64,000 nt of DNA, from the NCBI RefSeq assembly GCF_018327685.1, contig NZ_BNEL01000001.1, positions 5,705,501-5,769,500 of the forward strand. Direction: 5' to 3'. Within the stretch, counting starts at the first letter, position 1, and each line of letters opens with the position of its first letter. Source of the stretch: Streptomyces sp. TS71-3 (GTDB lineage Bacteria > Actinomycetota > Actinomycetes > Streptomycetales > Streptomycetaceae). A model generated the notes under the pieces. That model saw nothing but the letters and a program-made list of their open reading frames with translations, was not told the origin of the DNA and made no database searches. Below are positions 34,144 to 41,949 of this stretch, piece by piece. Made by a program: the position numbers and the translations under genes.

Positions 34144-35718
34144 TCAGATGTCCGCGAGGCGGGCCTCCTCCAGATCGAGCGAGCGCTGGAGCTTGCGGCG
34201 GGTCGTGTCGCTTATCCGGTGCTCGTCGTAGAGCCGCTGCAACTCCTGTGCCTCCACCGTGATCAGGTGACGGCGTAGCTGGCGGTAGGTGCCCTCCGCG
34301 GACTCCGGCACCGTGTCGTCGTCGCCCGAGTCGGCCAGCCGCTCGCGCGAGGAGTCCAGACGTGCGGACAGCGAGCGCCGCAGCCGGTCGAGAACGACCT
34401 CCGGAACCGCTTCGAGGCCGGACAGCTCCTCCAGGCGACGCATCCCCGCCCCCGCCAGCCGGTACCGCGCACCCGCCTCCTCGCGCTCGGTGTGGTCGGG
34501 CTCCAGCGCGATCCCCGAGCGGTTCACCACCGGCGCCAGCGTGAAGCCCTGCACCACCAGCGTGAGCACGACCACCGACGTGGTCAGCACCAGCACCAGC
34601 GGCCGTTCCGTGAGCGCCCCGCCGCCCGCCGCCGTCGCCGGCAGTGACAGCGCCGCCGCCAGCGGCACCACACCCCGGGTGCCCGCCCAGGTCATCACCA
34701 CCGGAACGCGCCAACCAACCCGGCCCATCCCGCCCTTGCGCTGCACCACCGCGGACAGCGGCGCCAGCCACAGCAGCCGGACGGCGATCAGCGTCCCGGC
34801 GACCACGCACGCGTACAGCGGCCAGGCCCGGTCGCCGTCCGAGAGGGTCCGTACCTGATCGGGCAGCGCGAGGCCGATCAGGCTGAAGACGACGCTCTCC
34901 AGCAGGAACACCACCGTGCCGTACACCGCATGGAGTTGCAGGCGGATCCGGGCGTTGGTGAGCTTGTCGCCCCGGCCGCCGAGCAGCACGCCGGCCACCA
35001 CCACGCTCGTCACGCCCGAGGTGCCTGCGGCCTCCGCGAGCACGTAGGCCGCGTACGGCGTGACCAGCGCGATCACGGTCTCCAGCACCGGGTCCTCGGT
35101 GCGCCGCCTGATCAGCGTCACCACACCCCCGAGCACCAGCCCGACGAGCGTGCCGCCGCCCGCGAGCAGCGCGAACTCGCCCCCCACGCTCTGCCAGTGG
35201 GTGGCCCCCGCGGCCACCGCGACGCTCACCGCGACCCGGAACAGCACCAGCGAGGTGGCATCGTTGAACAGGCTCTCGGCCTGCACCAGCGCCTTCACCC
35301 GGGGCGGCAGCGCGAGCCGGCGGCCGAGCGCGGTGACGGCCACCGGGTCGGTACTGGCGAGGATCGCGCCGAGCACCAGCGCCATCTGCCACGACAGCGG
35401 GGTGAGAAGCGACGCGACGGCCCCCACGGCCGCCGCCGAGGCCAGCACCAGGCCCACCGCGAGCACCGCCACGGGCTGCCACACGAGCCGCAGCTCGCGC
35501 AGCGAGACGTCCTCGGCGCTCGCGTACAGCAGCGGCGGCAGCACCACGAGGCCGATGACGTCCGGACTGATCTGGACGTGCGGCGCACCGGGCAGCAGCG
35601 CCACGGCCAGGCCCGCCACCACCAGCAGGGACGGTGCCGGTATGCGCCATCGGCGGGCGAACGTCGCCACCACCGTGCCGAGGACCACGAGGGCCAGGAC
35701 CGTACCGACGCTGCGCAT
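34144..35718 (-). CDS. Na+/H+ antiporter, CPA1 family
   Basis: A 524-aa membrane protein with about 12 helices. Ion-binding landmarks of CPA1 exchangers are present: LGAILASTDPVAVTALGRRL and QAESLFNDATSLVLF (the ND motif), and a cation-path helix TWAGTRGVVPLAAALSLP. After about residue 410 comes a hydrophilic, charged cytoplasmic tail (RLEELSGLEAVPEVVLDRLR and beyond) that probably senses pH. ATG 35718 begins directly with the first helix. Divergent from the kdpD gene; together they suggest cation homeostasis. Confidence 0.92.
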   Translation of the reverse strand: MRSVGTVLALVVLGTVVATFARRWRIPAPSLLVVAGLAVALLPGAPHVQISPDVIGLVVLPPLLYASAEDVSLRELRLVWQPVAVLAVGLVLASAAAVGAVASLLTPLSWQMALVLGAILASTDPVAVTALGRRLALPPRVKALVQAESLFNDATSLVLFRVAVSVAVAAGATHWQSVGGEFALLAGGGTLVGLVLGGVVTLIRRRTEDPVLETVIALVTPYAAYVLAEAAGTSGVTSVVVAGVLLGGRGDKLTNARIRLQLHAVYGTVVFLLESVVFSLIGLALPDQVRTLSDGDRAWPLYACVVAGTLIAVRLLWLAPLSAVVQRKGGMGRVGWRVPVVMTWAGTRGVVPLAAALSLPATAAGGGALTERPLVLVLTTSVVVLTLVVQGFTLAPVVNRSGIALEPDHTEREEAGARYRLAGAGMRRLEELSGLEAVPEVVLDRLRRSLSARLDSSRERLADSGDDDTVPESAEGTYRQLRRHLITVEAQELQRLYDEHRISDTTRRKLQRSLDLEEARLADI

Positions 35719-35959
35719 GCCGCTCCCATAGCCGAGCCTGAGGGGAACCCGAGACGGCTTCTCCTACGCGGGGCCCGAGGGCTCCCGGCCGACCAGACTT
35801 CCCGGCACACCGCATTCAGCCTATACGGCCCGTTCGCGTAAAGGGAGTGTCAAAGTCCACGTCACAGGCGCCAGGGTCGCGACAAGACGGGTGCCCGCCG
35901 GGCGCGGGAACCGCTTCGCTTGGACCATCGGAGGAGATCGCCAGAGGAGTTGAGCGGCG
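35719..35959. promoter_or_regulatory. Divergent promoter region of antiporter and kdpD
   Basis: 241 bp without a gene, separating the leftward antiporter and rightward kdpD starts. No operator or clear promoter hexamers could be identified. Confidence 0.3.
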
Positions 35960-38539
35960 GTGAGCCCAGAGCTCGAAACCCCACCGGGTGGCGGACGGCG
36001 AGGTCGTCTGAAGGTCTACCTGGGGGCGGCCCCGGGGGTGGGGAAGACCTATCGCATGCTCGACGAGGCGAGACGCCGGGTGGCGCGGGGCGCGGACGTC
36101 GTGGTGGGCCTCGTGGAGTGCCACGGCCGGCGGGGGACGGAGGCGATGCTAGGGGGCCTGGAGATCCTGCCGCGCGCCCGGTGCAGCTACCGCGGCGGCG
36201 CGTTCACCGAACTGGACCTGGACGGGCTGCTCGCCCGGCGCCCCCAGATCGCGCTCGTCGACGAGTTCGCGCACTCCAACGTGCCCGGCGACGGCCGCAA
36301 CCCCAAGCGGTGGCAGGACATCGACCGGCTGCTGACCGCCGGCATCGACGTCGTCACGACCATCAACATCCAGCACCTGGAGTCCCTCAACGACGTGGTC
36401 GAGAAGATCACCAGCGTGCCGCAGCACGAGACGGTGCCCGACGAGGTGGTGCGCCGCGCCGACCAGATCGAACTCGTCGACATGCCCCCGGAGGCGCTGC
36501 GCCGCCGCATGGCCCACGGCGACGTCTACGCGCCCGAGAAGATCGACGCGGCCCTCGCCAGCTACTTCCGCCCCGGCAACCTGACCGCCCTGCGCCAGCT
36601 CGCCCTGCTCTGGGTGGCCGACCGGGTCGACGAGGCGCTCCAGTCGTACCGCTCCGAGCACGGCATAGGCGGGGTGTGGGAGACCCGCGAGCGGGTCGTC
36701 GTCGCCCTCACCGGCGGGCCCGAGGGCGACACCCTCATCCGGCGGGCCGCCCGGATCGCCGACAGGTCCGCGGGCGGCGACCTGCTCGCCGTGCACGTCA
36801 CCCGCAGCGACGGCCTCGCCACCGGCACCTCGCACGCCTTGCTCGCCCGGCAGCGGCGCCTGGTGGAGGACCTCGGCGGCAGCTACCACTCGGTCGTCGG
36901 CGACTCCGTGCCCACCGCCCTGGTGGAGTTCGCCCGCGCGGAGAACGCCACCCAGCTCGTGCTGGGCACCAGCAGGCGCAGGCGCCTGGAGCGCTTCCTG
37001 ACCGGGCGCGGCACCGGAGACACGGTGGTGGGGATCTCCGGCGACATCGACGTGCACATCGTCTCCCACGAACGAGCGGGGCACGGCACCCTGCTGCCCT
37101 CCCGGCGGCGGACGCTGTCCGGGCCGCGCCGCGTCGGCGGACCCGTGGCCGGACTGCTCCTGCCCCTCGCGCTCACCGGCCTGCTCCAGCTCGACACGGT
37201 GCGCGCGCACCTCAACCTGACCAGCGAGTCCCTGCTGTTCCTGCTCGCCGTCGTGGGCGTCGCCTGCATCGGCGGAGTGGTGTCGGCTGTGATCGCGTCG
37301 GTCACGGCCTCCCTGCTGCTGAACTACTGGTTCGTCGCGCCCCGCGGGCAGTTCACGCTGGCGGACCCCAACGCGCTGGTGGCGCTGACGGTGTTCGCGG
37401 TGGTGGCGGCGACGGTGGCCGCGGTCGTGGACCGCTCCCTGCGCCTGTCCCGGCGCTCGGCGCGCGCCACCGCCGAGGCGGAGACCATGTCGTCGCTCGC
37501 GGGCACCATCGTCCGCGGCGGGCAGACGATCCCGGCGCTGCTCGAACGCACCCGGGAGACGTTCGGCGTGGCGAGCGCCGAACTGGTCGAGGAACCCCCC
37601 GACCACTCCCAGGAGGGCGCGGAGCATCCCGGGCACGGCGGCGGCGAGGTCACGGCCGTGCCCGCGGGCACCGGCCGGTACCTGGTGCTGCGCGGAAGCG
37701 CCCTCGGCTCGTCGGAGCGGCGTGTCCTCGCCGCGTTCGCCGCGCACGTCGGAGCCGCCGTCGAGCGAGCCAGGCTCGCCGAGGCCGCCGCCGAGGTCGA
37801 GCCGGTGAAGGCCGCCGACCGGATGCGCACCGCACTGCTGCGCGCGGTCGGACACGACCTGCGCACCCCGCTCGCCTCCGGCTGGGCCGCCGTCACCTCG
37901 CTGCGCAGCCGGGACGTGGAGTTCTCCCCGGAGGACCAGGACGAGCTGCTGGCCACCGCGGACGAGTCGATGGCCAGGCTCAACCGGCTGGTGGAGAACC
38001 TCCTCGACCTCAGCCGCCTCCAGGCCGGCGCGCTCACCCTGAACCTGCGCGCCACGGCGCTCGAGGAGGTGCTGCCGCCGGCCCTGGACTCGCTGCCCGG
38101 CGACGCCCCCGGAGTCGTGGTACGGGACATGGAGGAGATACCCGACGTCCTCGCCGACCCCCCGCTGCTGGAGCGGGTGATCGCCAACCTCATCGGCAAC
38201 GCGGCCCGGTACACGCCCGCGGGCGGCCGGGTCCTGGTCACCGCGAGCGCCCTCGCCGGCCGTGTCGAGCTCCGGGTCGTCGACCGCGGCCCCGGCCTGC
38301 CGGCGGGCGACCGCGACCGCCTCTTCGAGCCCTTCCAGCGGCTCGGCGACACCGACAACAGCGCGGGCCTCGGCCTCGGCCTCGCACTCGCCCGGGGCCT
38401 GGCCGAGGCCATGGACGGCACCCTGGCCCCGGAGGACACCCCGGGCGGCGGCCTGACGATGGTGCTGTCCCTGCCGTTCGCCGACCGCACCTTCCGTCCC
38501 CCCGGCGTCCGGCAACTGGGCGGGGCACAAGGCGGCTGA
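35960..38539 (+). CDS. kdpD: KdpD-type osmosensitive K+ sensor histidine kinase, full length
   Basis: An 859-aa sensor kinase. Order of domains: KdpD N-terminal domain with Walker A GAAPGVGKT (22-30) and ALVDEFAHSNVPG, a universal-stress-like domain around 245-370, four membrane helices around 390-500 (DUF4118), a GAF-like region, then the kinase: H-box RAVGHDLRTPLASG near 632, N-box LIGNAARYTP, G1 DRGPGLPAGD and G2 AGLGLGLALARG. GTG 35960 has GAGGAG 11 nt upstream. Normally KdpD pairs with KdpE to control the KdpFABC pump, but neither kdpE nor kdpFABC is here; the next gene is a DNA glycosylase. Confidence 0.94.
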   Translation: MSPELETPPGGGRRGRLKVYLGAAPGVGKTYRMLDEARRRVARGADVVVGLVECHGRRGTEAMLGGLEILPRARCSYRGGAFTELDLDGLLARRPQIALVDEFAHSNVPGDGRNPKRWQDIDRLLTAGIDVVTTINIQHLESLNDVVEKITSVPQHETVPDEVVRRADQIELVDMPPEALRRRMAHGDVYAPEKIDAALASYFRPGNLTALRQLALLWVADRVDEALQSYRSEHGIGGVWETRERVVVALTGGPEGDTLIRRAARIADRSAGGDLLAVHVTRSDGLATGTSHALLARQRRLVEDLGGSYHSVVGDSVPTALVEFARAENATQLVLGTSRRRRLERFLTGRGTGDTVVGISGDIDVHIVSHERAGHGTLLPSRRRTLSGPRRVGGPVAGLLLPLALTGLLQLDTVRAHLNLTSESLLFLLAVVGVACIGGVVSAVIASVTASLLLNYWFVAPRGQFTLADPNALVALTVFAVVAATVAAVVDRSLRLSRRSARATAEAETMSSLAGTIVRGGQTIPALLERTRETFGVASAELVEEPPDHSQEGAEHPGHGGGEVTAVPAGTGRYLVLRGSALGSSERRVLAAFAAHVGAAVERARLAEAAAEVEPVKAADRMRTALLRAVGHDLRTPLASGWAAVTSLRSRDVEFSPEDQDELLATADESMARLNRLVENLLDLSRLQAGALTLNLRATALEEVLPPALDSLPGDAPGVVVRDMEEIPDVLADPPLLERVIANLIGNAARYTPAGGRVLVTASALAGRVELRVVDRGPGLPAGDRDRLFEPFQRLGDTDNSAGLGLGLALARGLAEAMDGTLAPEDTPGGGLTMVLSLPFADRTFRPPGVRQLGGAQGG

Positions 38540-38678
38540 CCGCGGCCGGGCGCCGTCGAGAGCGCGGCGGGTGTCCGCCGAACGGTGACTGGCCCGATCG
38601 GCGCGCGCCCGCCGTGGAAGGAGTGGGTTCACCGCGAGCCGCCGAAGCGGCTCTCCCGCATGAGCGACGGAGTACGCC

Positions 38679-39422
38679 ATGACACGCCGGAACGCAGCCG
38701 CCTACCGCCACCTCGCCGCGGCCGACCCGCTGCTTCAGGAGCTGATCGAGCGGCTCGGCCGCCCCGATCCGTTCGGCTGGGCCGAACGGCACTTCGGCAG
38801 GTCGACGTACTTCGAGTCCATGGTGCTGCACGTCGTCGGCCAGCAGATCTCCACGGCCGCCGCCTTCGCCATCCACGGCCGCCTCGCCGCCGCGGCCGGC
38901 GGCAGGGTGACCCCCGAAGCCCTCCTGGCGCTCGACGAGCAGGCGCTGCGTGCGGTCGGCCTCTCCCGCGCCAAGGCCGGCTACCTGCACGATCTCGCGC
39001 GGCGGCAGGCCGACGGGGTGATCGACCTGGAGCACATGAGCGGGGTGGACGACGAAACCGCGCTCCGCGACCTGACCGCCGTACGCGGGATCGGCATGTG
39101 GTCGGCCGAGATGTTCCTGCTCCACCAGCTCAAGCGGACCGACATCTTCCCCGCGGGCGACAGCGGCCTGCGCCGCGCAGTGGGGAGGGCCTGGCGGCTG
39201 CCCGAGCCGCCCTCCGTCGAGGAGACCCGCGACCGCGCCCGGCCCTGGGCGCCGTACCGCAGCTACGCCGCCGGCCTTCTGTGGACCTCCCTCGGAAGCT
39301 CGCCGCTGCCCGCCCCGGCGGACGGCCAGGGCCAGGCGCACCCCGGCCCCGGGGGCCGGGACGGCGGCCGTCCCGCCAGGAAGCAGCGGGCCGGCGGCCG
39401 GAAGCGTTCCCGAGGTGCATGA
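38679..39422 (+). CDS. DNA-3-methyladenine glycosylase, HhH-GPD (AlkA-like) family
   Basis: A 247-aa base-excision repair glycosylase. VLHVVGQQISTAAAFAI starts the HhH-GPD fold, LTAVRGIGMWSAEMFLLH is the helix-hairpin-helix, and the catalytic Asp lies in IFPAGDSGLRRAV. It removes alkylated purines such as 3-methyladenine. The last 40 residues are a low-complexity Gly/Arg/Pro tail. ATG 38679 has CGGAG upstream. It sits 140 bp after kdpD but has no obvious link to it. Confidence 0.92.
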   Translation: MTRRNAAAYRHLAAADPLLQELIERLGRPDPFGWAERHFGRSTYFESMVLHVVGQQISTAAAFAIHGRLAAAAGGRVTPEALLALDEQALRAVGLSRAKAGYLHDLARRQADGVIDLEHMSGVDDETALRDLTAVRGIGMWSAEMFLLHQLKRTDIFPAGDSGLRRAVGRAWRLPEPPSVEETRDRARPWAPYRSYAAGLLWTSLGSSPLPAPADGQGQAHPGPGGRDGGRPARKQRAGGRKRSRGA

Positions 39423-39589
39423 CCTGCCCCGGGCCGCACCCCCGACTCCCCGCGCACCGCTCCGTTCCGTCATGGCAAGCTGATCCACACCGGGCGGACA
39501 GCGGGTCCGGGTACCGTCCGGCGCAGCCGGACGGCGCGGGTCCGGTGGCCGGGAGAAGACCCGGTGGCCAGGAGAGAGGGAACACAGCG

Positions 39590-40522
39590 GTGGCTGAGGA
39601 CGTGCTGGGGCAGGACCGGATGAGCGTGCCGTCCGACGTCGGGTGGACGGGGCTGATGACCGCCCACATGCGGGCCGTAGAGTCGGCACGCGACGACCGG
39701 CTCTTCACCGACCCGCTTGCCACGGCCCTGGTCGAGATGCTGGGGAACACGGTCCGAACCGGTGACGACGCCGTCCTGCCGACCGGCCCCGCCCGGTTGG
39801 CGGGCCCGCACACCGAGGCCTGGTACATGCTCGCCACGTACCTGGGCGTCCGCACGCGCTTCTACGACCGCGTGGTGCGCGACGCCGCTCAGGACGGCGT
39901 CCGGCAGGTGGTGCTGCTCGCCGCGGGCCTGGACTCGCGGGCCTTCCGGCTCGACCTGCCCCCGGACACCGTGGTGTTCGAGATGGACACGGAGCCCGTG
40001 CTGGCGTTCAAGGACCGGGTGCTCGACCAGGCGGGCCTCGCGCCGACCGCACGGCGCCGCACGATATCCGCCGACCTGCGCGGGCCCTGGCAGGAGGCGC
40101 TCACCGGGGCCGGGTTCGACCCGGGCCTGCGCACGGTGTGGCTGGTGGAGGGGCTGTTCATGTACCTCTCCACCGAGAACTGCGACGCCCTGCTCGACCG
40201 GCTCACCGAGCTCAGCGCCCCCGGCAGCCGGATCGCGCTGGAGTACTACGAGGACAACCCGCGGCACGAGGACGCCGGCGTGACCGACGCCGTCGAGGAC
40301 GCCGTGATCGCCCGGATACTCAGCTTCTTCCAGCCGGGTCCCGGCCTGCCTCCGGGCCCGTGGTTCGCCTCCCACGGCTGGCGGCCCGAGGTCACGACCC
40401 TGGCCGCCGAGATCACCGCCGCGGGCCGGCGGCTTCCCCTGATGTTCCAGCCCGGCCGCCCCCACGAGGTGAACCTCTGGCTGGCGACCGGGACCCTCGA
40501 CGAGGCCGGCGGCACGCCGTAG
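39590..40522 (+). CDS. SAM-dependent methyltransferase, LCM/TIGR00027-like
   Basis: A 310-aa enzyme related to leucine carboxyl methyltransferases and the group of putative mycobacterial methyltransferases. TGLMTAHMRAVESARDDRLF opens the fold; QVVLLAAGLDSRAFRLDLP is motif I; VWLVEGLFMYLS and DPxxR-like loops follow. These enzymes probably O-methylate carboxylates; substrate unknown. GTG 39590 is set by a GGAGAGAGGG site; a longer frame to 38585 is an unsupported extension across the glycosylase gene. A truncated KdpD starts 30 bp after its stop. Confidence 0.88.
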   Translation: MAEDVLGQDRMSVPSDVGWTGLMTAHMRAVESARDDRLFTDPLATALVEMLGNTVRTGDDAVLPTGPARLAGPHTEAWYMLATYLGVRTRFYDRVVRDAAQDGVRQVVLLAAGLDSRAFRLDLPPDTVVFEMDTEPVLAFKDRVLDQAGLAPTARRRTISADLRGPWQEALTGAGFDPGLRTVWLVEGLFMYLSTENCDALLDRLTELSAPGSRIALEYYEDNPRHEDAGVTDAVEDAVIARILSFFQPGPGLPPGPWFASHGWRPEVTTLAAEITAAGRRLPLMFQPGRPHEVNLWLATGTLDEAGGTP

Positions 40523-40552
40523 CGGACCACCGCGCCGGGCTGCACACCGCCC

Positions 40553-41866
40553 GTGCACCGGCTCACCATCTCCGACCCCGAGAACATCCTCGCCCTCGTG
40601 ATCTTCGTGGGGGTGGCCGTGTCGGTGGCCTCCGTGGTCGACCTGGAGGCCCGGCGCACCCACCAGGCGGCCCGGCTGCGCGCCGAGTCGGAGATACTCT
40701 CCTTCCTCGCGGGCAGCGTGCTGCGCGGCGAGAACAGCCTCGCGGAGCTCCTGGAGCGGGTCCGCGAGACGTTCGGCATGGAGTCCGTCGCCCTGCTGGA
40801 GCGGGAGAGCGAGGTGGCGCCCTGGACCTGCGCGGGCAGCGTGGGCCCCCGCCCCGAGAAGGACCGCCCCGAGCACTCCGACGTGGACATGCCCGTCGGC
40901 GACAACATGGCGCTCGTGCTCTCCGGCCGGGTGCTGCCCGCGGAGGACCGCCGGGTGCTCGCGGCCTTCGCCGCCCAGGCCGCCGTGGTGGTGGACCGCG
41001 CACGCCTTCAGACCGAGGCCGAGCAGGCCCGGATCCTGGCCGTGGGCAACCGCATCCGCACCGCCCTGCTCGCCGCCGTCAGCCACGACCTGCGCACCCC
41101 GCTCGCCGGCATCAAGGCGTCGGTGACGTCCCTGCGCTCCGGGGTCGTCGAGTGGTCGCCGGGGGACCGGGCGGCGCTGCTCGCGGCCATCGAGGAGGGC
41201 GCCGACCGGCTCGACGGCCTGGTGGGCAACCTCCTCGACATGTCCCGCCTGCAGACCGGCACCGTCAGCCCGCTGATCCGCGGAACGGACCTCGACGAGG
41301 TGGTCCCGATGGCGCTCGGGGGCGTGCCGGAGGGCAGCGTGGCCCTGGACATCCCCGAGACGCTACCGATGATCGTCGCCGACCCCGGCCTCCTGGAGCG
41401 CTCGGTCGCGAACGTCGTGGAGAACGCCGTGCAGCACAGCCCGGCCGGCACCGCCGTACGGATCTCCGCGAGCGCCTTGGGCGACCGGGTGGAGGTGCGC
41501 ATCGCGGACCGCGGGCCCGGCGTGCCCGACGAGGCCAAGGACCGCATCTTCGAGCCCTTCCAGCGGTACGGGGACACCCACGGCGATGCGGGCGCCGGCC
41601 TCGGCCTGGCTGTCGCCCGCGGCTTCGCCGAGGCCAGGGGAGGCGCCCTCGCCGCGGAGGACACGCCGGGCGGCGGTCTGACGATGGTCCTCACGATGCG
41701 TACGGCCGCCGCGGGTTCACCGGAGGCGGGTGAGGCGACGGTGGCCGTGGGCTCTCCTGCGGCGGGCGACGGTACGGCGGCCGAGGGCGCGCCCCAGGCG
41801 GACGGTGCCTCCGCCCCCGACACACCCGTCGGGGGCGGCTCCTCGGCGACCGGCGCCGCATCCTGA
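40553..41866 (+). CDS. Truncated KdpD: C-terminal half only, kinase intact
   Basis: A 437-aa protein that matches only the last part of KdpD: one terminal membrane segment (ILALVIFVGVAVSVASVVDL), a GAF-like region, then H-box AVSHDLRTPLAGIKAS near 180, N-box VVENAVQHSP, G1 ADRGPGVPDE and G2 GAGLGLAVARG. The sensory N-terminal and universal-stress domains and three helices are missing. Upstream in-frame codons read T-P-P, as in full KdpD proteins, so the gene may be a 5'-deleted relic with GTG 40553 as a new start. The C-terminus is a long Gly/Ala/Thr linker. It could still be a soluble or one-helix kinase. Confidence 0.78.
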   Translation: MHRLTISDPENILALVIFVGVAVSVASVVDLEARRTHQAARLRAESEILSFLAGSVLRGENSLAELLERVRETFGMESVALLERESEVAPWTCAGSVGPRPEKDRPEHSDVDMPVGDNMALVLSGRVLPAEDRRVLAAFAAQAAVVVDRARLQTEAEQARILAVGNRIRTALLAAVSHDLRTPLAGIKASVTSLRSGVVEWSPGDRAALLAAIEEGADRLDGLVGNLLDMSRLQTGTVSPLIRGTDLDEVVPMALGGVPEGSVALDIPETLPMIVADPGLLERSVANVVENAVQHSPAGTAVRISASALGDRVEVRIADRGPGVPDEAKDRIFEPFQRYGDTHGDAGAGLGLAVARGFAEARGGALAAEDTPGGGLTMVLTMRTAAAGSPEAGEATVAVGSPAAGDGTAAEGAPQADGASAPDTPVGGGSSATGAAS

Positions 41867-41892
41867 CATACGGGCCGCGTTGCCGGGGCCGT

Positions 41893-41923
41893 GGGGGAGA
41901 GGCACGCGCGGTGGGCCTCCCCC
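41893..41923. terminator. Hairpin between truncated kdpD and ABC transporter gene
   Basis: GGGGGAGAGGC (41893-41903) pairs with GCCTCCCCC (41915-41923) with a two-base bulge, between two convergent genes. Probable bidirectional terminator. Confidence 0.5.
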
Positions 41924-41949
41924 GCCGGCGCACTTGGGATGGCGCCGCG

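Noticed and set aside
38585..40522. Methyltransferase with a 645-codon frame starting at 38585
   Set aside because: The first half overlaps the DNA glycosylase gene in another frame and is low complexity; ribosome-binding site and family start point to 39590.
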